Source of the DNA: Bacteroidota bacterium | Lineage (GTDB): Bacteria; Bacteroidota; Bacteroidia; Bacteroidales; UBA1556 | DNA: 16,345 nt | Assembly (NCBI GenBank): GCA_003648395.1 | Contig: QMPB01000029.1 | Location: forward strand, 1 to 16,345 | Direction of reading: 5' to 3' | Shown here: piece after piece, positions 7,250 through 15,426 of the stretch | Layout of the letters: every line of letters begins with the position of its first letter | Position numbering within the stretch: the stretch's first letter is position 1 | The notes under the pieces: model-generated | Told to the model about the DNA's origin: nothing | Database searches by the model: none | What the model saw: only the letters and a program-made list of their open reading frames with translations | Program-made: the position numbers and the translations under genes

Positions 7250-7891
7250 TTATCTGAAATTAATAAATGGATTATTCATCTTCTCATACCCAATAGTAGT
7301 AGTAGGTCCATGACCTGGAAAAACTTTTACACCATTAGGTAGAGTGAATAGTTTGTTTTTAATGCTATCCATAAGTATATCGTAATCCCCAGTTGGTAAG
7401 TCTGTTCTGCCAATACTATCTCTAAACAAAACATCTCCAACAATAATAAACTGTTCGTCTTCTGAATAGAAACATAAACTGCCATCAGCATGTCCAGGGG
7501 TAAATATTACCTTTAACTTACTATTACCAAATTCAATAAAATCGCCATCATCGATAAAATTCTTAGGGAATATAGGGTCATTAACTTCTAAACCAAGATT
7601 TGGAGCGTAAGTTGATGCAGTTTCAAAAAATAATAAGCTATCAATATGAGAACTACTTTGCAAATTATACTTTTCTATGATAGAATTATTGCCAAGAATA
7701 TGGTCGACATGTGCATGAGTATAATAAAGCCCCTTAACAGTTAATTCCTTTGATTCAATAAAATCAAATAGTAAAGCATCTTCTTCAGAATTGCTATTTC
7801 CAGCATCAATTATTACAGCCTCTTTTGTGTCATCAAAAATCAAATAAGTGTTTAACTGAAAGGAATTAAAGATAAATGTATGTATTGTCAT
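7250..7891 (-). CDS. Metallo-beta-lactamase-fold hydrolase (short glyoxalase II-like, YcbL type)
   Basis: A 213-residue cytosolic metallohydrolase. The metal-binding motif THAHVDH gives His59, His61, Asp63 and His64; the remaining ligands are His134 (TPGHADGS), Asp153 (VGDVLF) and His194 (FPGHGP). The stretch GDVLFRDSIGRTDLPTGD is diagnostic of the short glyoxalase II/YcbL branch, which hydrolyses thioesters such as S-lactoylglutathione or related thiol adducts. The separate C-terminal substrate-binding domain of classical glyoxalase II is absent, as expected for this branch. All metal ligands are present. The true substrate is uncertain, since many Bacteroidota lack glutathione. It is a single gene, convergent with the CAP-domain gene and divergent from the large surface protein across 166 bases. 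Confidence 0.92.
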   Translation of the reverse strand: MTIHTFIFNSFQLNTYLIFDDTKEAVIIDAGNSNSEEDALLFDFIESKELTVKGLYYTHAHVDHILGNNSIIEKYNLQSSSHIDSLLFFETASTYAPNLGLEVNDPIFPKNFIDDGDFIEFGNSKLKVIFTPGHADGSLCFYSEDEQFIIVGDVLFRDSIGRTDLPTGDYDILMDSIKNKLFTLPNGVKVFPGHGPTTTIGYEKMNNPFINFR

Positions 7892-8002
7892 TACAAGTGC
7901 ATTAATGTTATGAAATAATTATGCTAAACTAAGATTTATTTGGAATAGTATTTGATAAAAATTTCAATTCGTATTTTTTATTAAAAAATTAAAAATAATA
8001 AT

Positions 8003-8010
8003 TAACTTTG
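8003..8010 (+). promoter_or_regulatory. Possible -7 element for the large surface protein gene
   Basis: TAACTTTG matches TAnnTTTG and sits 47 bases before the preferred ATG at 8058, in a very AT-rich spacer. The region 17-23 bases upstream is T-rich but has no TTG. Transcription would begin near 8016, just before a small hairpin. Confidence 0.4.
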
Positions 8011-8020
8011 TTCGTTTTAG

Positions 8021-8038
8021 CACAATCTAATAATTGTG
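8021..8038 (+). other. Small hairpin in the leader of the surface protein gene
   Basis: CACAAT (8021-8026) and ATTGTG (8033-8038) form a perfect 6-bp stem with a six-base loop. If the -7 element at 8003-8010 is used, this hairpin lies at the very 5' end of the mRNA, a position where such structures can protect transcripts from decay. There is no T-tract, so it is not a terminator. Confidence 0.3.
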
Positions 8039-8057
8039 TATTTTACTATTGAACTAT

Positions 8058-11000
8058 ATGCAAATCGGTAACATTATTACTCATAAGACTTCAATATTTA
8101 CCATTCTGATAATCAGTTTAGTAATTATCGTAATGCCCTCTTATGCACAGTTTTATACTGGTTCGCAACAAAGTTTTGGTAAAAATAGAATACAATATAC
8201 TAAGGATAGAACATGGAGCTATTTCAGATTCAATAAGTTTGACACTTACTATTATAAAGGAGGTAAATCACTAGCTACATACGCTTCTAGCTATGCTGAT
8301 AAACAAATGAAGAATATAAGTCGGAAGCTTGATTTTTCTCCAGATAGCAAGATAAAATTTCTGGTATTTAATGATCTTTCCGATCTTAAAGAAACAAATA
8401 TTGGACTTATTACCGATGAAGAATATAATACTGGTGGTGTTACTCATGTGATTAATAATAAAGTTTTTCTTTATTTTAATGGTGAACACTACGATTTTGA
8501 AATGCAAATAAAGAGAGGTATTGCACAAGTTTATCTAAATGAGATAATGTATGGTGGTTCTGCAGGAGCAAAAATTAAAAACTCTATTCTTTTGGCATTT
8601 CCAACATGGTATACTGATGGGCTTATTTCATATTTATCAGAGAGTTGGAGTACTGAAATGGACGATATTATTCGTGATGGAATAAAAACTAGGAAATATG
8701 AGAAATTTGATAGATTAAACCGCTTGCAACAACGATATGCCGGCCATTCTATTTGGAAATTTATTGAAGATAAATATGGCTCTAAAGTAATAGCGGATGT
8801 TGTATATATGGCTAAGGTAAATCGTAATATTGAAAATGGATTTTTATATGTACTTGGCTTGTCGTACCAAGGGGTATTAGAAGAATGGCTCGATTATTAT
8901 AAACAGAGATATAGTCAAGATTTCAGATTATTTGCACAACCTTCTGACCCTGTTTTAAAACGCAATAGAGCAAGGAAGAAATATGCACAAGCACGTATAA
9001 GCCCTGATGGAAGATATCTTGCCTACACTACTAACGAATTGGGTAAAGTTAAGGTTATTGTTCGAGATTTGGAGAAAAACAAAAAGCGTAAGATATTGAA
9101 ATATGGATATAAACTTGATGAAAAAGTGGATTACCATTATCCTCTTCTTGCATGGTCGCCAAAGGGGAATTACCTTTCAATTATTTACGAGAAAAAGAAT
9201 TATAATGTATTAGTAATTTACGATTATAAGAAAAGAAAGAAGAGAATTAGATACCTAAATCTGTTTGATAAGGTTCATGATTTTTCATATAATAAAAGAG
9301 GTAATAAGTACGCAATGTCTGCAACTAAAAATGGACAGAGTGATATTTATGTATATAGTTTAGGTGGAAATTCATTTCAAAGAATTACACATGATGCATT
9401 TGATGATTATTATCCTCGCTTTGTTAATAATAGTACTGCTCTCATTTGGAGTTCTAATCGTATTGATGATACTTTGAGAATTATTGAGCAGAAAACTCAC
9501 CAAATAGCTGAAGATACCATAAGAGGTAGTAGAAATAATGATTTATTTTTCTATGATTTGACAAAACCTAGCATAATATTGCAAAGAATAACAAATACAT
9601 CCCTTGCAAATGAAATTTACCCAATGGCAGTGGCACATAATAAATTTGCTTGGCTTTCTGATGAGAATGGCGTTTATAATCGTTATGTAGGGGCTTTCGA
9701 TAGTACTATTAGTTTTATTGATACTACAACTCATTATAGATATTTTACTAATTATGCTGCTGTTTCAAACTATAGTTCAAGTATCATAGAGCAGGACTAT
9801 AATTTGTATGCTGACAAGTATTCTGAAATTGTTAAGGTTAATGGTAAAACTAGGATGTTTGTTAGGCCAATTCCTGATTTTAATGATTACGATAGGCAAA
9901 AAATTGAAAAGACAGCTTATAAGACTGATATTTTTAATAGAATGAGGCTTAGAGAGATAAGGGAGGAGGCATTGCGGAAGTATCTTAAAATAATAGCAGA
10001 GGGCGACACTTCAAATATTAATAATAAGAGTGTTGTAAAACTAACTCCAAATACAGCTAGAAAGAAGAGATTTAGAGTTGTGACTGCTGATGAGTTTAAG
10101 ACAGGTAGTAGTAGAAATAATATTGATATTAATAATTATAGCTTTGGAGGAGAGAAAACCAAGAAAGATAATTCTAGTGTGCTAGCTTTAGAAGCGGCAA
10201 AAAAACGAGGTCCTTCTGATGCTATTAGAGCCGCTTATAATTCAAGACCATATAATGTGGAATACAGTGTTTCTCAAATCGTAACACAGGTAGATTTTAA
10301 CTATCTTAACACAGGTTATCAGCCTTTTACCAATCCACAATCTCCAATATACCTAAATCAGGGTTTTAATGCTTTTATTAAGTTAGGAGTCATGGATTTA
10401 CTCGAAGATTATAGACTTGTAGGTGGTGTAAAAATAGATCCTACTTTTACTAATAATGAGTATATTCTTACATTTTCTGATTATAAAAATAGGCTTGATA
10501 AGGATTATACTTTTCACAGAAATGTAATTGATGATTATAGAGAAGATAGAATTCTAACACACTATATACATGAGTTTTATCTCAAAGTAGGTCTTCCTTT
10601 CGATAATATTAGAGGTTTACGATTATCAATGGCATTACGTAATGATAATACCGTGACAAGAGCAACATATACTAAAGTTCTTACTGAACCTGATGTAATG
10701 CTTAATAATGCTATTGTTAAGCTTGAATATGTGTACGACAAATCACGTAATAAAGGTGTAAATATTCTTTTCGGAACGAGGTATAAAGTGTGGGGAGAAT
10801 ACTATCAGCCATTAGAATATTTACACAAAAATTTAATTGTTCTTGGTTTTGATTTTAGAAGATACATTCAGATTCATAAAACATTTGTTTGGGCAAATAG
10901 GGTTGCAGGGAGTACATCCTTGGGAACTGAGAGGTTGATTTATTATATGGGAGGTGTTGATAATTGGATAAATGCTGATTTTAATAAGGATATTCAGGTA

Positions 11001-11438
11001 GATCAGGAACAAAATTTTGTTTATCAAACTATTGCCACTAATATGAGGGGCTTTACCCAAAATATTAGAAATGGAAATAACTTTCTATTATTAAATTCTG
11101 AATTAAGATTACCACCATTTCAGTATTTTAGTAGAAAACCTATAACATCACCTTTCTGGAATAATTTTATGATAGTTGGCTTCTTCGACCTTGGTACTGC
11201 TTGGACAGGAGCTAATCCATTTTCCGATAATAATTCTCTTTTTAGAAAAACCATTTATCGTGACCCTGTTAAAATTACAATTATTAATCAAGATGATCCT
11301 ATTGTTGCAGGCTATGGTTTTGGACTTAGGTCTCAAGTGTTTGGTTACTATATGCGAGCAGATTGGGCTTGGGGTATTTCTAATGGCTATGTGCATAAAA
11401 AACCTGTTTTCTATTTTTCTTTGAGCTTAGATTTTTAA
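8058..11438 (+). CDS. Large exported protein: pseudo-peptidase domain, TolB-like propeller, Omp85-like barrel
   Basis: A 1126-residue envelope protein. A signal peptide with hydrophobic core at about 13-26 should be cleaved after SYA (Ala30/Gln31). Residues about 35-290 resemble a gluzincin-type peptidase-MA domain, but the zinc motif is gone: where HExxH is expected the protein reads RGIAQV (153-158), and the W-x-x-E-G segment reads WYTDG (184-188). Residues about 300-560 contain PD40/TolB-like propeller blades (ISPDGRYLAY at 314, WSPKGNYLS, RITHDAFDDYYPRF). A charged linker follows at about 620-740. From about 740 there are alternating beta strands with RGF at 997-999, as in the Omp85 lid motif, and a terminal Phe, so it probably forms an outer-membrane barrel. 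ATG 8058 is chosen over an upstream TTG because the signal peptide fits. Function is unknown; it stands alone. Confidence 0.85.
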   Translation: MQIGNIITHKTSIFTILIISLVIIVMPSYAQFYTGSQQSFGKNRIQYTKDRTWSYFRFNKFDTYYYKGGKSLATYASSYADKQMKNISRKLDFSPDSKIKFLVFNDLSDLKETNIGLITDEEYNTGGVTHVINNKVFLYFNGEHYDFEMQIKRGIAQVYLNEIMYGGSAGAKIKNSILLAFPTWYTDGLISYLSESWSTEMDDIIRDGIKTRKYEKFDRLNRLQQRYAGHSIWKFIEDKYGSKVIADVVYMAKVNRNIENGFLYVLGLSYQGVLEEWLDYYKQRYSQDFRLFAQPSDPVLKRNRARKKYAQARISPDGRYLAYTTNELGKVKVIVRDLEKNKKRKILKYGYKLDEKVDYHYPLLAWSPKGNYLSIIYEKKNYNVLVIYDYKKRKKRIRYLNLFDKVHDFSYNKRGNKYAMSATKNGQSDIYVYSLGGNSFQRITHDAFDDYYPRFVNNSTALIWSSNRIDDTLRIIEQKTHQIAEDTIRGSRNNDLFFYDLTKPSIILQRITNTSLANEIYPMAVAHNKFAWLSDENGVYNRYVGAFDSTISFIDTTTHYRYFTNYAAVSNYSSSIIEQDYNLYADKYSEIVKVNGKTRMFVRPIPDFNDYDRQKIEKTAYKTDIFNRMRLREIREEALRKYLKIIAEGDTSNINNKSVVKLTPNTARKKRFRVVTADEFKTGSSRNNIDINNYSFGGEKTKKDNSSVLALEAAKKRGPSDAIRAAYNSRPYNVEYSVSQIVTQVDFNYLNTGYQPFTNPQSPIYLNQGFNAFIKLGVMDLLEDYRLVGGVKIDPTFTNNEYILTFSDYKNRLDKDYTFHRNVIDDYREDRILTHYIHEFYLKVGLPFDNIRGLRLSMALRNDNTVTRATYTKVLTEPDVMLNNAIVKLEYVYDKSRNKGVNILFGTRYKVWGEYYQPLEYLHKNLIVLGFDFRRYIQIHKTFVWANRVAGSTSLGTERLIYYMGGVDNWINADFNKDIQVDQEQNFVYQTIATNMRGFTQNIRNGNNFLLLNSELRLPPFQYFSRKPITSPFWNNFMIVGFFDLGTAWTGANPFSDNNSLFRKTIYRDPVKITIINQDDPIVAGYGFGLRSQVFGYYMRADWAWGISNGYVHKKPVFYFSLSLDF

Positions 11439-11443
11439 CATAA

Positions 11444-11474
11444 TAAAGGCCATCCAATAAATGAATAGCCTTTA
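11444..11474. terminator. Possible shared terminator between the surface protein gene and atpG
   Basis: TAAAGGC (11444-11450) and GCCTTTA (11468-11474) form a perfect 7-bp stem around a 17-base loop between two convergent genes. Neither side has a clean T-tract, though both are AT-rich. Position fits a bidirectional terminator; structure is only moderately convincing. Confidence 0.45.
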
Positions 11475-11498
11475 GAAAATCTATTATAAATTATAAAT

Positions 11499-12353
11499 TT
11501 ATAGTGCGTTTGAACCACTTACAATTTCAATAATCTCGTTAGTAATTGCTGCCTGACGAGCTTTATTATAAGTGAGTTTTAAGTCGTTTATTAAGTTAGT
11601 AGCATTATCAGTAGCCATATGCATTGCTGTCATTCGAGCGCCATGCTCTGATGCTAAAGAGTCCAGTAAAGCTTTATAAAACTGAGTTTTCAAAGTCTTA
11701 GGAATAAGCTCATTTACTATTACCTCTTTCGATGGCTCCATAATATAATCACTATTAATATCGCTATCGCTTTCAACAGGAAGTACAGGTAAGAATTGCT
11801 CACTCATTATTATTTGAGTTCCTGCATTCTTGAACTGATTGTAAACAAGTACAATTTTATCAAATTCACCTTCTTTATAAGCGGTTAGCAATTCTTCAGC
11901 AATAGGAATTACATATTCCCAATTCAAATTATTCCAAACCTCATCATGAGAAGAAATAACATTGAATCCATGATTTGTAAAATACTCACTAACTTTACGT
12001 CCAACAGTAAAAAAACTTATGTCAGCTCCTTTATATTCTTCTTTAATAAGAAGTAAAGAACGTTTTACAACATTAGTATTGAAAGCCCCACAAAGACCAC
12101 GATTGGAAGCAATAGGAACAATCAGCACTTTATCTTCACCGCGCTGCTCTCCATATATATTTCCATCATTGTCGGAACCAGAGCTAAGATTTTGAAGTAT
12201 TTCCTCTAGTTTCTCTGCATAGGGACGCATAGTGGTAATAGCATCGGTAGCTCTCTTCAATTTTGAAGCAGCAACTAGTTTCATTGCACTAGTAATCTGC
12301 TTTGTAGATTCTACAGAGCTAATTCTTATTCGTATCTCTTTTAGATTTGCCAT
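11499..12353 (-). CDS. atpG: F1Fo ATP synthase subunit gamma
   Basis: This is the central rotating shaft of F1, which couples c-ring rotation to catalysis in the alpha3beta3 head. At 284 residues it has normal length. The N-terminal coiled-coil helix (MANLKEIRIRISSVESTKQITSAM followed by KLVAASKL, in two conserved blocks) and the C-terminal helix containing NDLKLTYNKARQAAITNEIIEIV are both present. They form the shaft that enters the catalytic head. The central Rossmann-like part contains SNRGLCGAFN at about 83-92, a family signature. It is the last gene of the operon, 22 bases after atpA, and its end faces the surface protein gene. The expected following gene, atpD or atpC, is not here. Confidence 0.97.
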   Translation of the reverse strand: MANLKEIRIRISSVESTKQITSAMKLVAASKLKRATDAITTMRPYAEKLEEILQNLSSGSDNDGNIYGEQRGEDKVLIVPIASNRGLCGAFNTNVVKRSLLLIKEEYKGADISFFTVGRKVSEYFTNHGFNVISSHDEVWNNLNWEYVIPIAEELLTAYKEGEFDKIVLVYNQFKNAGTQIIMSEQFLPVLPVESDSDINSDYIMEPSKEVIVNELIPKTLKTQFYKALLDSLASEHGARMTAMHMATDNATNLINDLKLTYNKARQAAITNEIIEIVSGSNAL

Positions 12354-12375
12354 ATCGACAATTTAATTTGTTGTA

Positions 12376-13959
12376 TTAGGCTTTATAATTCTTGCTGATA
12401 TTCTTAGCAGTCTCTTCAATAGCTTTTACAGCATCATCAGTTAGTTTTCCTGCTTTAAGATTATTCATTGTATCAGCAAATTTATCTTTCATGGTACGGA
12501 TTAGTTCAATCTCAAATTCTTTGACTTTTCCAACAGGAACATCATTTGCTAAACCTTTAGTACCACAATAGATAATTGCAACTTGCTCTTCTACAGCCAT
12601 TGGGCTGTGAAGACCTTGCTTAAGAATTTCCACATTACGCTTACCTTTTTCAAGTACAGCAGTAGTAGCAGCATCAAGGTCAGAACCAAATTTAGAGAAA
12701 GCCTCCAATTCACGGTACTGTGCTTGATCTAATTTAAGAGTACCAGATACTTTCTTCATTGATTTAATTTGAGCATTACCACCCACACGAGATACAGAAA
12801 TACCTACGTTAATTGCTGGGCGAACACCGCTATTAAACAAGTTAGTTTCAAGGAATATCTGACCATCAGTAATAGAAATTACGTTAGTTGGAATATAAGC
12901 AGAAACGTCACCAGCTTGAGTTTCAATAATTGGTAGAGCAGTAAGAGAACCACCACCTTTTACTTTATCTTTAAGTGCAGGAGGAAGGTCATTCATGTCT
13001 TTTGCAACGTCATCAGAAACAATAATTCTTGCAGCACGCTCTAATAAACGAGAGTGAAGATAGAAAACATCACCAGGGTAAGCCTCACGTCCTGGAGGTC
13101 TACGTAATAATAATGAAACCTCACGATAAGCTACCGCTTGTTTCGATAAATCGTCATAAACAACCAAAGCGGCACGACCAGTATCACGGAAATATTCACC
13201 AATTGCAGCACCTGCTAGTGGAGCATAAAACTGCATAGCAGCAGGGTCAGAAGCCGTTGCCATTACAATAGTAGTATAAGCTAAAGCACCATGCTCTTCA
13301 AGAGTCTTTGCTGTATTTGCAACTGTTGAACCTTTCTGTCCAATAGCTACATAAATACAATAAACAGGCTCTCCTTTGTCATAAAATTCTTTCTGATTGA
13401 TAATAGTATCAATAGCAATAGTAGATTTACCAGTTTGGCGGTCACCAATAATAAGTTCACGCTGACCTCTACCAATTGGAATCATTGCATCAATAGCTTT
13501 TATACCAGTTTGAAGTGGCTCATCAACAGGCTGACGGAAAATTACACCAGGAGCTTTACGCTCGATAGGCATTTCATAAAGTTCGCCTTCAATAGCGCCT
13601 TTACCATCAACAGGCTCGCCAAGAGTATTTACTACTCGTCCTAGCATGCCTTCTCCCACATTAATAGAAGAAATACGTCCTGTTCTTTTTACAGTATCAC
13701 CTTCAATAATTGAGTCAGACTCTCCCAAAAGTACAACTCCAACGTTGTCTTCTTCAAGGTTAAGAGCGATACCCATTATGTTAGCTTTTTCAAATTCAAT
13801 TAACTCACCGGATTGCACATTTGTAAGTCCGTAAACACGTGCAATACCGTCGCCAACTTGCAATACGCTTCCAACTTCTTCAAGTTGAGCTTCGCTCTGG
13901 AATCCAGAAAGTTGTTGTCTTAAAATTGCCGATACTTCAGCTGGTTTTATATCTGCCAT
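12376..13959 (-). CDS. atpA: F1Fo ATP synthase subunit alpha
   Basis: This is the non-catalytic nucleotide-binding subunit of the F1 head, alternating with beta. It has 527 residues, slightly longer than the 513 of E. coli, as is common in this phylum. Seen in order: an N-terminal delta-binding tail, a beta-barrel domain to about 100, the P-loop GDRQTGKST at 172-180, and the segment [20 protein letters not shown] in the 268-287 region. The arginine finger that reaches the catalytic site of beta is Arg391 in [10 protein letters not shown]-terminal helical domain ends the protein. All expected residues are intact. The gene follows atpH after 38 bases, mostly occupied by an 11-bp tandem repeat, and precedes atpG by 22 bases. 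Confidence 0.98.
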   Translation of the reverse strand: MADIKPAEVSAILRQQLSGFQSEAQLEEVGSVLQVGDGIARVYGLTNVQSGELIEFEKANIMGIALNLEEDNVGVVLLGESDSIIEGDTVKRTGRISSINVGEGMLGRVVNTLGEPVDGKGAIEGELYEMPIERKAPGVIFRQPVDEPLQTGIKAIDAMIPIGRGQRELIIGDRQTGKSTIAIDTIINQKEFYDKGEPVYCIYVAIGQKGSTVANTAKTLEEHGALAYTTIVMATASDPAAMQFYAPLAGAAIGEYFRDTGRAALVVYDDLSKQAVAYREVSLLLRRPPGREAYPGDVFYLHSRLLERAARIIVSDDVAKDMNDLPPALKDKVKGGGSLTALPIIETQAGDVSAYIPTNVISITDGQIFLETNLFNSGVRPAINVGISVSRVGGNAQIKSMKKVSGTLKLDQAQYRELEAFSKFGSDLDAATTAVLEKGKRNVEILKQGLHSPMAVEEQVAIIYCGTKGLANDVPVGKVKEFEIELIRTMKDKFADTMNNLKAGKLTDDAVKAIEETAKNISKNYKA

Positions 13960-13975
13960 ATCTATATTGGTATTT

Positions 13976-13997
13976 ATTGTTTCTTAATTGTTTCTTA
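13976..13997 (-). repeat. Exact 11-bp tandem repeat between atpH and atpA
   Basis: ATTGTTTCTTA occurs twice head to tail (13976-13986, 13987-13997), filling most of the spacer. In the mRNA it reads TAAGAAACAAT twice, directly after the atpH stop, and places a second in-frame TAA there. It makes an A-rich, unstructured leader for atpA, which has no Shine-Dalgarno motif. Confidence 0.85.
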
Positions 13998-14540
13998 TTA
14001 ATATTGTTGACTTAATTCATTCTTAAGTCGATTTAGTTTTGACTTGATACTTGCATCAAATTGCAAATCGTCAATTTTCAAGATAAAACCTCCAATTAGG
14101 TCTTCCTGAATTTCTTCATCAAGTTCAATTGTTTTTTTAGTCTGTTCTCCAAGAATTTTAGTAATTTGGTTTTTTGTAGCATTATCTAAAGAGGTAGCAG
14201 TAAATAACTTCACCTTCTTAAGACCGATAAAATCGTTATGCATTAAAATAAATTGCTCTGCCATAGAAGGAATAATGTCCTCTCTACGACCTTTAGAGAT
14301 AATATTTAGAAACCTCATCGTTGTTTCAGAAAGTTTATCTCCAAAAACAGCAACCATAATTTCTAATTTCTTAGAGATTTTGATTACAGGACTTTTAAGC
14401 ATACCCACAAAATCATCAGAAACATCACAAAGTTGATATAGATAATCCATGTCAGCTGTGATAGTATCTAAAGACTTTTGCTCTTGAGCAAACTCAAATA
14501 ATGCCTTAGCGTATCTTTTTGATATTTTTGCGTCGCTCAT
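13998..14540 (-). CDS. atpH: F1Fo ATP synthase subunit delta
   Basis: Delta (OSCP homologue) sits on top of the F1 head and ties it to the peripheral stalk of b subunits. It has 180 residues, typical length. The N-terminal helical bundle begins ISKRYAKALFEFAQEQ, the usual family start, with a conserved LKSPVI segment at about 63-68. The C-terminal part carries the E-x-D-x-x-L-I-G-G-F signature, here EEIQEDLIGGFILKI, followed by a D-x-S-I-K-S-K-L-x-R-L end. Nothing is missing. It starts six bases after atpF and ends with two consecutive TAA codons. Confidence 0.96.
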   Translation of the reverse strand: MSDAKISKRYAKALFEFAQEQKSLDTITADMDYLYQLCDVSDDFVGMLKSPVIKISKKLEIMVAVFGDKLSETTMRFLNIISKGRREDIIPSMAEQFILMHNDFIGLKKVKLFTATSLDNATKNQITKILGEQTKKTIELDEEIQEDLIGGFILKIDDLQFDASIKSKLNRLKNELSQQY

Positions 14541-14546
14541 AAAACT

Positions 14547-15041
14547 CTAGTTAAAGTTGAGTTGGTCTAATTGTGCTTGAACTAAATCACCTTGTTTTTT
14601 CTTATCGCTTAATTCAGCTCCAAGAACTTTTTCAGCAATCTCAATAGAAAGTTCAGCAACCTGAGTTTTTATTTCAGTTAGAGCAGCTCTTTTTTCATTC
14701 TCAATATTCTCAAGAGCAGATTCTACTATTCTGTCAGCTTCAACTTGTGCTTTTGATTTAGCTTCGTTAATAATATTATCTTTTAGTTTGTTAGCTTCAC
14801 TAAGAATAGCATCGCGTTCAATACGTGCTTGTTTAAGAAGTTTTTCATTATCAGCTTGTAATTGCCTCATCTCTTCTTGAGTCTGCTTAGCCATAGCAAG
14901 AGAAGTAGAAATACTCATTTCTCTTTCTTTAATGGAAGACATAATTGGTCCCCAAGCAAACTTTTTTAGAAGGAAAAGTAATACTAAGAAGACTAATGTC
15001 ATCCAAAAAATTAATCCAATACCGGGAGTTACTAAACCCAT
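14547..15041 (-). CDS. atpF: F1Fo ATP synthase subunit b
   Basis: Forms the peripheral stalk: one N-terminal membrane helix in Fo and a long cytoplasmic helix that dimerises and holds delta. It has 164 residues, close to the usual 156-170. The membrane segment is at about 8-26 (LIFWMTLVFLVLLFLLKKF), followed by the conserved WGPIMSSIKERE and a continuous charged helix with heptad-like hydrophobics to the end. Only one b gene is present, as in other non-photosynthetic bacteria, so b would form a homodimer. A spacer of 95 bases containing a strong hairpin separates it from atpE, while atpH follows after six bases. Confidence 0.95.
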   Translation of the reverse strand: MGLVTPGIGLIFWMTLVFLVLLFLLKKFAWGPIMSSIKEREMSISTSLAMAKQTQEEMRQLQADNEKLLKQARIERDAILSEANKLKDNIINEAKSKAQVEADRIVESALENIENEKRAALTEIKTQVAELSIEIAEKVLGAELSDKKKQGDLVQAQLDQLNFN

Positions 15042-15087
15042 AATTTATTGTTTTATATTGTTTATTTAATCTTGATTTTCAATTAAA

Positions 15088-15121
15088 ACTTCTGGCCCAA
15101 CCAACCGTTGAAGCCAGAAGT
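15088..15121 (-). promoter_or_regulatory. Intercistronic hairpin between atpE and atpF
   Basis: On the mRNA strand ACTTCTGGC (15121-15113) pairs perfectly with GCCAGAAGT (15096-15088). Inside the 16-base loop CAAC can pair with GTTG around a five-base loop. The stem is followed by TTT (15087-15085) and AATT. It begins 15 bases after the atpE stop. It could act as a partial terminator or as a barrier to 3' exonucleases, either of which would raise atpE mRNA over the distal genes. Confidence 0.65.
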
Positions 15122-15136
15122 ATAATATGATTTTTC

Positions 15137-15400
<264 letters not shown>

Positions 15401-15426
15401 TTATTAATAAAAGAATTCTAAATTGA

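Noticed and set aside
7892..8002. AT-rich spacer upstream of the surface protein as a possible origin or repeat region
   Set aside because: No iterons, DnaA-box clusters or ordered repeats were seen, only low-complexity A/T sequence.
8034..8057. TTG start eight codons upstream for the large surface protein
   Set aside because: The ATG at 8058 gives a standard signal peptide; the TTG would lie within the leader hairpin.
11492..11503. TATAAATTTATA palindrome over the atpG stop
   Set aside because: Purely A/T and expected by chance in this composition.
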